Source of the DNA: Rostratula benghalensis
Taxonomy: Eukaryota > Chordata > Aves > Charadriiformes > Rostratulidae
Length of the DNA: 64,000 bases
Assembly (NCBI GenBank): GCA_013399305.1
Contig: VXAI01000339.1
Coordinates: 629,643 to 693,642 of the forward strand
Reading direction: 5' to 3'
Positions 1 to 13,467 of the stretch are shown here, piece after piece; positions within the stretch are counted from its first letter, which is position 1; every line of letters begins with the position of its first letter. The notes beneath the pieces are model-generated. The model was given only the letters and a program-made list of their open reading frames with translations, did not search any database and had not been told where the DNA came from. The translations under genes were made by a program, and so were the position numbers.

Positions 1-3000
1 ACTGTGAGGACTTAAAGGGACCCACTTAAAGCTGTTCGAGAGGTAGACAGGGTTACAATAATTCCTGGCAACACTGCCTGAGAAAACTACCTGTGGGACT
101 GAGATAGATATTAAAGCCTGGACTTAGTCTGCATCTGTAGTGCCCAGCAACAGCTTTATCAAATGAGCTTATCAGCAACACTGCTTATTCCTATCAGCTA
201 GTGGCTGGAATGAGCACTATTAACTACCTTCAGCACTTTGTGTCAGATGTCCCTTTAAAAGCCACAGTTTGAAAACAGTCTTTGCAGGTCAGGGATGTAT
301 TTGGGTTTTTTTAACAAACATATGTTCACACTGGTATAATCTGTGTGGGTTCCAGTCTCAAGGACAAAGGAGACAAAAACTGCCTCACCAGGAACAGTCT
401 TCATTGCTGAGAAAGTAGGTGATGAAATTCCCATGGGAAGAGGATATGGTATCTACTCTGTCTGTGCAGTGAGCAGGACCTCCCACTCCCCTGTGACTTC
501 CTTGGCCAATTTCTCTCTGCTTTATGTTTGCAGGCTGAGTCTGGCACTCTGAGTACTCTGCTAGGTCCCATACGAAGCTGGCAGAGGAGTTGTAAAATAC
601 TGGAAAAGACTGCTTACTGAAGACAGAGAAGTTCAACCCTGGGCTAGGCCCTGCCTTGGCACTGTGGTCAAGCAGAAAGCGAGAGTCCAGGTTTCAAGAG
701 GTTTTTGCCACCTGCTCCAAGGGCATGGGCATAGCTCCCACAGGGCATGATCAATGCAAGCAGAGAGGAGGGGTGGCATGCACTCCAAGGGCAGTGCTTC
801 ACTCCTTGTCTCATGGTATGTGAGCAGGGCCCCTTGCTGTCTGTCTCTGCCATCGAAGTTCTGCAAATCAGATCACAACTGTGGTGCGACACAGGACTCA
901 TGTCATGCCAGCAGCCTGTCTCTAGCACTGTGGAGTGCATCGGACAGGATGAGCATGGGGAAACACTTCCTTAGGATATTCTTCCAGCCTGCAATAGTTT
1001 GTGGCTTAGAGACCCCCTGACCCAGAGGTAAAACTCTGGGTTTAGTCATCCTAGATGGATTTCTTCTCCGTGACCTTGTTTGAGAGTTTGCACTTCCCAA
1101 TAAAGTCAGAAATTCAGATGCTTCCTTATAAGCATTTTTCTTTACCATTTCCTGATTAATCATCCCCAACACTATGGTCATTACAGTGGTTCCCAGAGAC
1201 CAAGCAATTGTAGGCCTCATTGGTTAGGCACCCCGTAGCACACAGTTCTCACTTCGGAGAGTTATGACGAAGTAACTGAGCAGAACTACCAGTAGGATAT
1301 GGGCAAAATCATATCCCCAGGAGGAGTATATGGGAAGCAGATGCTACAAGGCACACACTGAGCAGCAAGGCACCGGAGGAGGTGGGAGCATGTCAGAGGA
1401 GGGTGAGACAAGGGGAAGAGAGAAATGAAGCTGGAGACGCAGTTGGATTAAATAGTTGATCAGCATTACAAACAGCATAGGTGAAGTTTGACATTGAATC
1501 TCTTTATCCAGTCATTCCCATGCAACATGGTCATTTCCTGCCATTCTAGTGGATCACTCATCCTTAATTTCAGAAAAACAACAACAATTTAAAAATTAAA
1601 AAAAAAAAAAAATTAAAAAACCCCAAGTGCTTAGTGCTTTTGACATTTGTGCATTTTGGGATTACCCTACAATAAAAATTCAACAACTCTCAGATAGCAT
1701 CTTCAGGATGAACCAGGCTCCCTGGCTCCCCATGCATTGGTGCTATAGTTAACATTTCCAGTTTACTCAGAAATTACAAGATTGATGCTTAGGTGCAGCT
1801 CTTCTGGGATCCTGGGCACAGTATGGAAGGACCAAGACACAGCAATTGTAACCTTGTGAGAATTTACTTACATGCAGATATAGGGGATTCAAGTGTTGGT
1901 GGTGTTTCTGCCTGTACCCTACAACACACACAAGAGCCAACAAACAGGAGACTTGGCACATGAGAAAATACAAGGGGATGGATGGGAGGATGGAGGAAAA
2001 ACTTTGAAAAGACTAGTGTGAAGAGGCACAGATCTTCTAGCAAACAATTCATCTCTCAAAAAAAGGAGGCAAAACTCCTGGACTATGCATCTTTAGCTGC
2101 TAGTGCTTCTTTCCACGGCTGCATCCCTATGCAGAGAGAAGTCCTTCTGACGATGGGAGGTGTCAGTGCTACCATAGCAGGTGGTGTCCCACGTGCCATG
2201 TCACAGTGAGATAGCAGCATTGTAGTGATAGCACCGTGGCTGCTGGGAGAACTGACCCAAGTCTGACCTAGCACATCTCAAAGGCAGGAATGGGGGAACC
2301 CAGTGTGTCTACCCCCAGGGGCATGTGAAAATCAAATGAAGCTTCTCAGTGCAGGAGAGGCGTTGCTGGCTTAGGAATGTGAATCTTTCTGACACATAAG
2401 GCCCTGAGTCCCCTGTTCCAGAGCCACAGTTACCTGTGTGGAGAGTGCTGCCCTTGAGTTCCCATCCAAGTGCTTTATGTCTCAGTTACACACCACTGAA
2501 CATGCTTAGACCTTCATTTGAGACTAGAGCAAAGCCAGGATGTGCTGTTCCTGGAATATGAACGAGTTCTGGGGGCAAGTTTGACGGGAGCAAAGGTTGT
2601 CTGCTAGCCTAATACAGAGGCAAAGACTTAAGGTCCAAGCAGGAGCAGACCAGGACCATCCAATAAGTTGAATTCAGACAGCACCGCTGTTGAAAAAGGA
2701 CTGGGATTTAGCTGCTGTTTCAGGAACAACCTGAGATTTCATCAGTCAGTTTGACTAAATGAAATCAAACCACCTCCACTGACAGTACCAGAGGACACAG
2801 TTACATGGAGGCTGTTGACAAATTGCACCGCACAGGACAAAGAGGTATTGCAGCATATCCATTGATTCTCCAAATTAGCAGCAGAGTCCAGTGGAGCTCT
2901 TGGCTTTTGTGCTGCTGCTTAGATATGCCCCAGCTGGTCAGAGCAGTAAACATGTAAGGGTAGGAGAGAACCAAAGGGAGGTGTTTAAATCTTGGTGTTG

Positions 3001-4519
3001 CAAACCAGCAGAGCACTGTCTGAGGGCTCTCCAGCCTCAATTTTGTGAGGCCATTAAGGGCCCTGCCAGAGAAAAAGTGCTTATTCTGCCCACGCCAGAA
3101 AATGTTTGAAGTAGTATGAATCCCTCACTGCTACTGACTGCAGCCTACTCTGTAGAGTCACTCCTGGAGAGAGGCTGAAAGGTCACAGGGTGTCAAGAAC
3201 CCTGAAGACTTGGGGAGCAATGATGGAGAGATTCTTTTGCAAAAGCAGTATTGTTCCAATTCCTTTGGTAATTCTGCATTGGTTGATTGGAAAACGATGT
3301 TCATTATTCATGGTTTAGCAGCATCTTCTTGCTTTACCTCCACATAGCTGGTGATGTGGCTTTCTGAGCGCTGTAGAGCTTGTACAGTGCTTCAGAAGGG
3401 GCTGAGACCTCTGTGTCCATGATGGACACTGGAAGCCCAGGGGGCCTTTGGTTCAGGAAAGCCCACACTCGCTGTTAGACCTCTGGCTTTGTATGCAGGG
3501 TTGGGAAGGGTGTTTTCCCTCTGAAAGCTAACGCGGGGCTATTTGTGTCTAACTTTTTGGGTGGGTCTTTGAAATGGAAGTCACCAGAGGTGTAGAACAA
3601 AGAGAACAGAAAGCTGGTCCTAAAAAAAGCCACCTCATGTGCACAATCCAGCCTGATTCCTTTGGACAAGAGTACCTACAACATCAGCCAAACACTTAAT
3701 GTTGGCAGCACTGCCTGGAGCACGTAGCCCGCGGCACTGCAGCAGAGCTCCAACAGCACCACTCCAGCAGCAGAGCAATCAATCTCCTCCTGTTGCTGGC
3801 CTCAGCACCAGTCAATGTTTCTCAGCCATTTCTTCAATACCTGCAGGCTCAGTAACCACCGCTGCAAACGGTGGTTGGGTGATGGATGTTTAAGGGGCGG
3901 ATGCTTAACACTGCGCAGCACTCACCTGACTTCATCACTTCTGTTGCTGTGGTTGGTAAAGCAGCCCCCCCAAACCAGGACAATCAAGTCCAGCACACAT
4001 CAGTCCAATCAGATCGGGATCAACATGTGCAAACTGTTGAAAAAGTGGACCTAGCAGAGACCCTTCTGACACAGGAGTGGAACAAAGGGGCAACACTGCT
4101 CCAGACTCATTGACTTGGTCCCTCCAGTCTAGGCTGAAGTTGCTAAAAAGTCACAGGATTCTGGGTAAGGTCAAGAGTTGGTGACACACAACTTCTGGCA
4201 CTACTGACTGGCTGGTGCTCGAAAGACATCAAGAAGGGATGATATGGGATTGCACCAATTCTTGCCTTGCCAATGTCATTCTGAAAAAGGAGGAAAACAT
4301 TGCAAATACCTCCATCTAAAATCAGTCCATTCATGAGCTCCATCAGCTACAACAGCATTCCTCAAACCAGAGACGGATTAGATTTTTTAAACTCTCCTTG
4401 CAAATCACTTCTAACCAGCAGCTAATTTTTTGCTGAGCCTGGGCTTGCAGGTTGCTCAGGAGGGCTGGATCTGCCTGTAGAAATATTTGGTCAACTGACT
4501 GGGGCCTCATTGCCTTCAC
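1..4519. other. Non-coding stretch, nothing recognised
   Basis: No frame here exceeds about 105 codons, and none of the translations resembles a known protein. An A-rich tract (A runs broken by T pairs) lies at about 1586-1620. I saw no CR1 tail, LTR end or tandem array. Small unrecognised exons or old diverged repeats could be missed by eye. Confidence 0.55.
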
Positions 4520-4720
4520 AGGCTGTTTTGTTAACAGTCATTATAAATAATAAATCAACAGTGTGCTAATGAAATGAATGCTTTTTAGGATGCTTTAGAG
4601 AAAGCCTCCAATTTAATATAAAAGAAATTCTAATCCACTATGGCAAATTACGAAGAGGAGTAAACTATATTCAAATAATGATTAAATATTCTGTTTCTGC
4701 CTTAATAGCACAGAAACTGA
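4520..4720. promoter_or_regulatory. AT-rich island, weak candidate regulatory element
   Basis: This 200-base block is much AT-richer than its flanks. It holds several TAAT/ATTA-type homeodomain-like cores, for example around 4540-4580 and 4675-4690. It does not match a repeat I know. The regulatory reading is inference from composition only; it may simply be AT-rich neutral DNA. Confidence 0.2.
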
Positions 4721-4985
4721 CGGGGAAACATTTAGAGGCACAGATGAGAGTTCAGTTCCCCAATCCCGCTGCACTCAAAGGAGAGCTGTTGTACCATGGT
4801 GCCTTGAAAACCTATTAAAATACTGATCCTGTGTCCATAAAAATCAAAGATCTGCAATCTGTTTGGTGGGCACTGCCTTCAGTCTTCAATGAATTTGTAA
4901 AAAATCTAAGTCAGGGATACCATGAATTGGTCATGGTGCTGTCTAAATATGTACTAAGAAATTTGTTGCTCCACTGTGTTTCCTT

Positions 4986-5250
4986 AGAATGATAGAAGGG
5001 TTTGGGTTGAGCAGGGACACCTCCCACCAGAGCAGGTTGCTCAAAGAAAGCCCCATCCTACCTGGCCCTGAATCCCTCCAGGGATGGGGCAGCCACAGCT
5101 TCTCTGGGTGACCTGGGCCAGGCTCTCACCACCCTCACACCAAAGAAGTTCTGCCTCACATCTCATCTCAATCTCCCTTCTTTCACTTTAAAACTGTTAC
5201 CCCCATCCCATCACTCCAATCCCCCATAAAGATTCTCTCCCCTCTTTTTC
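4986..5250 (-). mobile_element. CR1 non-LTR retrotransposon, 3' end fragment
   Basis: Read on the minus strand, this is the 3' terminal part of a CR1 element. Landmarks on the plus strand are the phrase around 5011-5040 (gcagggacacctcccaccag), the leucine-proline-rich coding tail near 5095-5160, and the segment ending near 5250 that corresponds to the region coding SLEKR-like residues upstream. The first roughly 25 bases after the terminal ATTCTATGATT-like end are shortened, so the tail carries a small internal deletion. It is heavily 5'-truncated, as is usual for CR1, and cannot encode reverse transcriptase. Confidence 0.85.
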
Positions 5251-6419
5251 AAATAAAAGAAGGATCCAAGAGAGCAAGAAATCAGGAGACGGAGCAAGAA
5301 GGTAGGATCTGGGGAATGAGCAAGATTACTTGTATGACTCTGCAATGTAGTTTGGGGTTCTTTCAACAGTGAAGACAAGTTAAGTGTATACAGAAGACAG
5401 CACGGGTCTAAGTGCCTCATCTTCCCTCTATTTTTGAAAGTCAGTCTTGAGAATCAGAAGCTGACCTGTGACATTCTAGCAAATACAAACGTCATCCTAC
5501 ATGGACAAGCAAGTCATCAGAAGAAGGAGATGCAGAAGTAGTAAGTGAACACAGAAAGCTGGCCATAATGAAAGCTACTGGGAGAAAGCTGCTCTGGGGT
5601 TTTTCTTAGTGGGGTTCAGTGTCATATGGATTGAGAAGGACTCTTCTATACTACTCCATTGGTCCTTGTGTGGGAATCCACGTGAAGTAGCTTCCCTTTA
5701 AAAGCCATTCATAGTGTGCTGACTTTTTTTGCCAGCACAGCACCCCCATCACTTCCCTACAAATACAGGCAGGGCCAGCCAGCAACAAGTGCAAACACTC
5801 AGACTATTAGTGTTCTCTGTCAATGATCCTTTGTCACAGAGATTTTTTTGACCTGCCAGCACAACGTAGGCGCTCAAACCTGGTTATGAGACGGTAGATG
5901 CTGTGCTTCAGTCTCCCATCACCGTAGGCACATCGGGTGCATTTATAAGCAAACACTGTGGGTTCCCTGGAGCTGAAGCTACCTCAGCTGCCTGTGGGGT
6001 ACATAAGTAAGCAGGAGTGGAGCATCAGACTCCCCTCACCAGCTATGGAAATTTCTTCTGCTCTATTTCTTAGCCAATATTCCAACCCATCCAAAATGCT
6101 CCATGCAGCACACAGCATATCTGGAGCTTGGAACCCTAGAACTTGAGCTGTGTGACTGCAAGAAGAAAAAGCTTGAGAGACACTCTTGAGGGCTGGGGAG
6201 TAAGGAGTCAGTCAGTTCTAGCCTATGAGGTCATAGGAAAGATCTGCACAGGTATCTCTGGGCACGAAGAACAAAAAAATGTCCACCTACAGCAGCTAGA
6301 TGAAGAGTTTGAAATCTGGCAGCAACTCTGCCAACAACTGGAGTTCTAGAACACAGATAAAATAATCAATCAGTTCAAAAGTGCTTGATAGTCACATTGC
6401 AGAGGATGATACTCCATAG
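5251..6419. other. Non-coding stretch, nothing recognised
   Basis: Only short unrelated frames are present, with no domain, repeat end or tandem structure that I recognise. It lies between two CR1 tails of opposite orientation. Confidence 0.5.
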
Positions 6420-6482
6420 GAGAATGAAAGATGATCTTGGAGGTCCTTTCCAACCTGTGTTTCTATTATTTCTATGATTTGT
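6420..6482 (+). mobile_element. CR1 3' terminal tail, very short
   Basis: The bases around 6432-6482 reproduce the CR1 3' end: a GATGATCTT-GGAGGTCC-TTTCCAACC block followed by a TTCTATGATT-like terminus. Only about 60 bases remain. A 5' truncation this severe is common for CR1. The terminus is slightly altered (TATTATTTCTATGATTT). Confidence 0.7.
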
Positions 6483-9400
6483 GAGCTCTGCTGGCATGAG
6501 ATGAGACAGCTTTCAGAACAAGAGTCCAAGAGGCTGGATGCTGCCTTGCAGAGATGCTGCATGTCCATGGTCTCTGCACTTGGTGGGGAAGGGCTCTCGC
6601 ACCTTGGAAAGCCAGGTCAAACTTGGGATTTGACTGGGGTCTGTCACTTTAGAGCAATTAATGGCCATTTCCCTCTTGCCTCTGTTGTTCGAACTCTGAG
6701 ATGTCAAGTATGGAGACATGACTAGAGACAGGTAATAAAGGTAACAGACACGTTTCCTCTCCTTGAAAAATCTACAGCCATCCGCTGTAGCTTAGTAACA
6801 TCTTCACAAGGTTCCTTACCAACATGATGCGAGATCGGGATGTTGACCAGACACTGTGCTGGTCTTTAGCTGCATGAACAAAAGTGATGCCTTCTAAAGC
6901 ACAGTACCAGGATTGCCAATGAAAGCACCACCCCAGGATCAGTGCAACCTGTGATGACTGAGTTTATTTTAAAAAAATACTATTTACCACAGTAACAGCA
7001 GAGACTGCCAGTTTTGGGGAAGCTCTGATGAGTTCTCACCATGTGCATTCAACTAAACTCAGAATAGCAGCAACGTCCACATGCAAACCTTGGGAAAGTT
7101 TTGTCATCCTTCTTTTTGCACTGTTCAGTTCTCAATGATATCAAAAGCTTTGGTAGGCACCTCAGAGACCATAATTTTTTTAGCTTGATAAGCTGACCTT
7201 TGCTGAAGCAGCACAACTCTTCTCCTAAAGGACAACTCCACCCTCCCTCTGAGACTTCAGCTGCGCTCCGGTCTGGCTCTGCAGGGACTGCTGTACCTTG
7301 TGGCAGGTCCTGAAAATAATTTGCTTGAAATACATGTAGAACAAAGCAGGGTGCACTAGTGAAGTGGTAGGTGTCTGGCCAAAGTCACATTGCCACAGCC
7401 CTGTCCCATGTCAGCCGGAAACTCTCGGCCTGCGCTCCACATCTGATGCCCCCTGGGAGACAGGTGATAACCACAGCAGACAGGGCTGGAGGAGCCAAGA
7501 GCAGTGGTCAAAAGCGAGCAAAGGGATGTTGCAGCACAGTGCTTGTCAAGGACAGCTAGATCCACCCAGCAGATGTGACTAGGTTCATGTCCTACAGAGG
7601 TGTCTGCTGTTGGCTGTTCCTGGGACCAAAGCCTCCAGAAATAAGTATGAATTAATCCTCCTGAGCTACACACTATGAAGGCAAAGGCCACGTAATTTGT
7701 GCATCAAAGGAACTGACACAAGCCTTCTCAGTTTTCCCAGCCTAGTCTTTGCTGACCACAGCCCACCAGGCAGCTCTCAGACAAGTCCTGGAAGTGGCTT
7801 CAACACTGGAGTTATGTGCCCCCAGTTAGAGAGTGGTTGGTCCACAGCTGGAAGTGGAGCATTCCTTTCCCATGCAAGATGAACCATTGCCTCCCCAGCC
7901 TGGCCACAAAACTCACCAGGAGGCCACTCAGCCATCAACCAGCAGCTCTCATGACTCTGTTTGCACAGCCAGCTCTGTGAAGAGTCCCTTCAAAGCTGAT
8001 GCAGCCCTCGGGTGTTCCTTGGCTGGCTAACAGTGATGCACGAGTCACTGAAAACTACTTTTCAGTGCTCAAGCCCCTGGACTTGAGGGCTGGGAAGAGT
8101 TATGGTGACCCACCCACCCACCTCAAACGCTGTCCTGGAGTCACTGCTCTGTCTGTGAATGAATGAAATGCCCTGGGCTGTCTATAGCAGTAAAAGCTCA
8201 AATATAACATTGTCTCTCAGGTTTATTCCATATTCTGTCTTCCTTCCCTTTTTCCAGCCCTTTGCTGTCTCCAGCTTAGGCAACAAAGTTTTCATGCAAC
8301 TTTGATATTTGCTGTAAAAATAAACCATAGCAGCACCAAACTGGTTGTCTGTGCTGCCCCACTGCCTGTGTGTTCCCAGTACATCTCACAGCAGCACTTT
8401 AATCGATACTTGCAGCATCCAACTGCCTGTACGTTCAAAGAAAGGGAAGTTATGATGTTAGCACTGTCATGACCTTCAGAGAAAGGGCCTAACTGTTCCC
8501 AAGCAGGCAGCTTAGTGCTGGGCAGCTGCTAATGAACATTGATAGAGAATGAAACACATCCAGATGCAAATTGCAGAACTGGCTTAGGAGGTTTATGACA
8601 AAGATGATCCTGTGCTGACTGCGGTTTCATGTTTTTTGCTTTGGCTAAACCTTTCCAGATTTCTGCCTGCATCAGGTACCCGTTTTCTTCCCCCTTCTCC
8701 ACCTCCTTCCAAGCTGTTTACAAACCAAGTGGCTGGAGCCATTGCAAGGAACAGAGCTGTGTGCTGAAGGCCCTAGCTTTTGCTCGCAGAGACCAGGTGT
8801 TGGTCTTCAGGGAGGCTTCAGCAGTGCAGGCGCTGAATCATCTGCGGCATTGGCAGCCACAGCAACTGCCTTTTGTTTTGGGAGGCATGGAGAGTGAACT
8901 GCAGTGTCTCCTCTGCAGAATGGGGCCAAGCTGGCAGCAAACTGGCACGCTGTTCCCACAGAGGAAGGACATAACTGTCCACAGTGCCAGGCTTTGCTGC
9001 CTTGGCTCCCCAGGAGCCCTGGTAATAGAGGCAGAAGTGCAGTAACGTAAGGAGAGCATAATCTGGGGGAGAGGTAATGCTGTGAGAAACAGAGAGGTGG
9101 GTCAGAGGAGCTGAAAATAGCCTCTGAGCTGGTCAGGTTGAAAAAGGAACAGTTGCTTGTTCCCACGTAGTCAAATTGCATCCCTAAAAGCTGTGTGTGC
9201 TTCTTGGGGAAAGCTGTGCTGGGGGCTATGATTGCAATCACCCCTGGCAAGACCCTTCCTACACATGGGAGGGGTGATAATCGCTTGTCTATTGTTAGCA
9301 TCCTGAAGGAGCCCAGAGCGCACTGGCGGGCTGTCATCAACATGCATTTGCTGCCTGCTGTTTGGCTGCCTGTCCAATTCTACCTTGTACAAGAAAACAC

Positions 9401-10299
9401 GGAGAGGAGGTGGCAAAAAACTCAAGTGCCCTGAAGACAAGAAGTGTCAAAATTCAGGCTGTCCTCTCAGCCTGGCTTTGGCAGACCTCTGACTGCCAAC
9501 AGGAACAAGTATTTCACTTACAAGGGGAAACATACCTTGTTTGGTGTTGAAGACGTTCAGTCTGTGGAAAGTTGCTTAATGTTTCATTCCCACAACATCT
9601 CCAGTGTGTGTTCTGGTACAGCTCAAGGCAAGCCTTTCAAATGCTGTCTTGGTGATGGAAATGTTTGTCCCCTTTTGTGCTGGTCTGCAGGATGTCTAAT
9701 TCTGATTTCTGAGTGCTTGGGGAAAAAATATCAGTATCAGTAAGATGTCCAGTGTGTTAAGATCTCAACCTGCGCTATCCCTGCATGGCAAAATGGAATG
9801 GTCACTGGTGCTATGGTGGAGCTGCTAGCCAGCACAGGCACTGCCAGCATTTCTTGCACTACACCTTTGTCTCTGCTCTCCCTTTGTCTTTCCCAGAAGG
9901 CAGAGGTGGAGAAGAGCTGCAGGCACCCCCACTTCAAGCAGCTGCGCCTGCAGAACTGCTCAGTCTGTCAGGAATGTACAAGTCCACGAAGGGCCCTGGT
10001 TCCTACCAGCCTCACTTTCCTCCCGTCTCAGAGGAACACACCTGAGTCCAGAGGGCATCAGGATTTTGTCAGAGCTCATTTCAAAGGTAACCTGCTTTTC
10101 CCAAAGTGTCTCGCATCTATCTCATACCAGCTGTGATCTCATAGTTTGCTGTTTGCTCATGGTTTTCCTATGGGCAGTGGCATGATGGGTGGCAGACATG
10201 CTCCACCGGGCTCAGAATAGCCCCACATATCTCATTCCCTTGCCACTGTGAGGCATGAGCAAGAGATGAAGCAGAGAGGAGCTTTGACACTGCAGAGAA
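6483..10299. other. Non-coding stretch, nothing recognised
   Basis: Frames of up to 178 codons occur on both strands near 8.6-9.4 kb, but they overlap each other, lack known domains and have arbitrary starts. I saw no LTR, CR1 or tandem array. An unannotated non-coding transcript cannot be excluded. Confidence 0.5.
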
Positions 10300-10527
10300 G
10301 ACATTCATCTGCACTCTTCTCAAGGAAAAGCTGGACAAGTTCATGAGAGAGAAACTCATTGGGAGGGACTAAACACATGAAAGTTGCCTCCAGAATGTCC
10401 CCAGTACATATGTGCCCTGGTCTTATATTCCTCCAAAGGCATTTGGCTTTGACCCCTTTAAGAGACAGGACACAGGCTTAGGGGGACCTTTGTTGACCTA
10501 TCTTGGACACCCTTATGTCCTTGTGAC
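10300..10527 (+). mobile_element. Ancient CR1/L3-like 3' end (amniote fossil)
   Basis: The stretch carries landmarks of an old CR1-clade element shared by reptiles and birds. A 'gaaaagctggacaagttcatgag' type segment lies near 10324-10347. A GCATTTGGC block follows near 10439-10447. The diagnostic tail near 10462-10527 (agagacaggacac ... ggacctttg ... cttatgtccttgtga) then parallels the L3-type 3' end. Divergence is far higher than in the neighbouring CR1 copies, so I infer much greater age. Boundaries are approximate. The family assignment rests on remembered consensus sequences. Confidence 0.6.
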
Positions 10528-10654
10528 AACATGTGATGGGGCATAAGAATACAGTCTTGCACCATTATTTTTTTCCTCTTCATAGGTAAATTTCCAGTTG
10601 CCAAGGAGAATTGCTTCTTGGTAGGCAAGGGGGAGCTTTCTTTCTAAAGCCCAG

Positions 10655-12475
10655 ACAGAATTAAATCTGGCCAGGAACATCAAGGACAATAAGAAAAAAT
10701 TCTATAGATACGTCAGGGGTAAAGGCAAGACTAGGGAAGCTGTGAGCCCTCTCTGAAAGGAAACGGGAGACCTGGCCACTCAGGCTGAGTTACTGGAAAA
10801 ATTTTTACCTCGGTCTTCACTAGCAAGGTCTATAACCACACTGCCCAAGTCATGGAAGGCAAAAATAAGGGCTATGAGAATGAAGAACTGCCCGCAGATC
10901 AGGCTCGAGACAATCTAAAGAACCTGAAGGTGCATAAGTCCATGGGACGTGATGAAATCAATCCATGGGTCTTTAGGGAGCTGGCAGATGAAGTTGCTAA
11001 GCTGCTTTCCATCGTATTTGAGAAGTCGTGGCAATCTGGTGAAGTTCCCACTGACTGGAAAAGGGGAAACACAATGCTGACATTCAAAAAGGGAAAAAAG
11101 GAAGTCCCAGGGAACTACAGGCCTCAGTCTCACCTCTGTGCCTGGCAAGATCATGAAGCAGATCCTCCTGGAATTTCTGCTAAACCACATGGGAAATAAG
11201 GAGGTGGTTAGTGAGAGCCAACATGGCTTCACCAAAGGCAGATCATGGCTGACAAATTTAGAGGCTTTTTACAATATTGCCACAGCCTTGGTAGACAAGT
11301 GCAGAGCAACAGACAACATCTACCTGAACTTATGCAGAGCATTCTACACTGTTCTGCTTGACATCCTGGTCTCTAAATTGGAAAGTCATGGATATGAAGG
11401 ATGGTGGATAAGAAAATGGCTGGATCGGCTGCATGCAAAGGTTTGTGGTCAACAGCACAGTGTCCAAGTGGAAGCCAATGACAAGTGGTGGTCCTCAAGG
11501 GTCAGTACTGGGACCAGTGCTGTTTAACATCTTTGTTGGAGACATGGACAGTGGGATAGAGTGCACCCTCAGAAAGTTTGCTGATGACACCAAGCTGTGT
11601 GGTGCAGTCAACATGCTGGAGGGAAGAGATGCCATCCAGAAGGACCTGGAAGGGGGTCCGTGCAAACCTCATGAAGTTCAACCAAGCCAAGTGCAGGATC
11701 CTGCACCTGGGACATGGCAATCCCAAGCACAAATACAGATTGGGTAGAGAATGGCTGGAGAGCAGCCCTGAGGAGAAGGACTTGGGGGTGTTGGTGGATG
11801 AGAAGCTCAACATGAGCCAGCAGTGTGCACTGGCAGCCCAGAAAACCAACCCTATCCTGGGATGCATCAATAGCAGCGTGGCCAACAGGTCCTTCGTTGT
11901 TTGTATTTATCCTTTAGATGTTAAAGATGCTCTCTGCTCTGCTCTCATGAGAACCCACCTGGAATACTGTGTCCAGCTCTGGAGTCCTCAACACAGGAAG
12001 GACATGGAACTGTTGGAACAGGTCCAGTGGAGGGCCGTGAAGATGATCAAACGGTTGGAGCACCTATCCTATGAAGACAGGCAGAGAGAGCTGGAGTTGT
12101 TCAGCCTGGAGAAGAGAAGGCTTCAGGGAGGCCTTATAGCAGCCTTCCAATATCTGAAGGGAGCGTACAGGAGAGATGGAGAGGGATTCTTTGTCAGGGC
12201 AATAGGACGAGGGGTAATGGTTTAAAATTGAAAGAGAGGATATTTAGATTAAATACTAGAAAGAAATTCTTCACTGTGAGGGTGGTGAGACTCTGGCCCA
12301 GGTTGCCCAGGGAAGTTGTGGATGCCCCATCCGTGGAAGTGTTCAAGACCAGGCTAGATGCACCTTTGAGCAACCTGGTCTGGTGGGATATGTTGCTGCC
12401 CAGGGCAGGGGGGTTGCAACTCAATGATCTTTAAAGTCCCTTCCAACTCTAACCATTGTGATTCTATGGTTCCAT
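10655..12475 (+). mobile_element. CR1 non-LTR retrotransposon, 5'-truncated, ORF2 broken
   Basis: This 1.8-kb copy covers the EN-RT linker, the reverse transcriptase and the C-terminal part of CR1 ORF2, through to the 3' end with a GATTCTATGG terminus. Visible RT landmarks are KSMG near 10940, the [17 protein letters not shown] motif near 11085-11130, SQHGFTKG near 11216-11240, [12 protein letters not shown] near 11493-11528 and the catalytic FADD at 11577-11588. Downstream are the [14 protein letters not shown] and [12 protein letters not shown] blocks. The frame changes at least four times (near 11130, 11450, 11670 and 12215) and has internal stops, so it is dead although FADD survives. The endonuclease domain and ORF1 are absent. 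It shares block sequences with the copy at 18574-19224, suggesting the same subfamily. Confidence 0.93.
10852..12434 (+). pseudogene. CR1 ORF2 reverse transcriptase remnant
   Basis: This is the decayed coding part of the CR1 copy. In an intact element ORF2 encodes an apurinic-type endonuclease plus a reverse transcriptase that copies the RNA at the target site. Here the RT palm motifs occur in order but in different frames: one frame from 10852 to about 11130, a second from 11138 to about 11450, a third from about 11433 to 11660, the first frame again from about 11670 to 12225, and another shift before 12228. The normal fingers motif LDFSKAFD is replaced by LNLCRAFY, a further loss of a key aspartate. 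The end near 12434 corresponds to the usual ORF2 stop region just before the 3' tail. Confidence 0.85.
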
Positions 12476-13467
12476 TACTCTTTTTAGTTCAGCAAGCAAA
12501 CCTCCTCACCTAGGTCTCCACACCCATCAGCTGTTTAGCTCCTGGATGGATCAATATGACTCTGCAATATGACTCTGATTCCAGCACAGTCTAATCTGGA
12601 AATACCCATGTGCACCAGTCGCTCCTAGGGCAGAAAGTGCTAGTCAGTCTACTTCACAGAGACAAGCAGGGGCATAACTCTCCCAATTATCAATTCCGAA
12701 AGGAACTGAGAAGAGATGATCATCTGCTGGTGTAGCTTGGAAGTTATTGGGTTAATATGTTGAAAATCTAAAATGCCCTTCGATGTTGCTAACTGAAGTC
12801 CCAGGATTTTGACTCTAATTTGAGATTGGGTTTCCCACTTATAATCAAACTTAATCCTTAGCCACAATATCTAGAGAAAGCTTTTGAAGATGATATAGAA
12901 TGTCACGTAAGAACTGTAACTGGCATAAAATGAGCTGTTTGGTAGAGGTTTCCTTATGATTATTAGTCCACTTCAGTTGGTGAAAGTTTGCAGCTCTGTT
13001 ATTTTGCCTTGTGTGGCAAGTTCATAACTTGCCACAAATTTCACATAATTTGCTTGTCACCAAACTCTACTGATTGAATATTAAGGAGTTGGTTTGAAAT
13101 CAAAGATCAAAATTAAAGTTGTAATTTTTTAGGCTCTAATCTAGCCCAGCTATTATGACCTGATGCTATGAACTGATGTCACACTTTGCTGTCATTGTTG
13201 GCTCACCTCAACTGTTCATGTTAGCCTCCAGGAACTCCTGGTGGCTCAGGACCTTACCATACATTCAGCCATGTGTTGACACTCTTTGCATATATTTCCC
13301 TTGCACCAAACCATAGTCTTGTGGTACCTGCCACTGCCTCACCTTAGTCAGTCGCATGTCATCTTTGATCTGTCCAAAACAGAAAGCCAGTCATCCTACT
13401 TTCAGCTGATAAATACAAATATATGGCTCTTCTTTCCCTGTTTGAAAATCCCCACTATTGAGGATGA
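12476..13467. other. Non-coding spacer between two CR1 copies
   Basis: AT-rich sequence with no recognised gene or repeat. It separates a plus-strand CR1 from a minus-strand CR1, so the two elements lie tail to tail about 1 kb apart. Confidence 0.5.

Noticed and set aside
4440..4475. GCAGGTTGCTCAGGAGGG as a CR1 piece
   Set aside because: One CR1-like word with no supporting neighbours.
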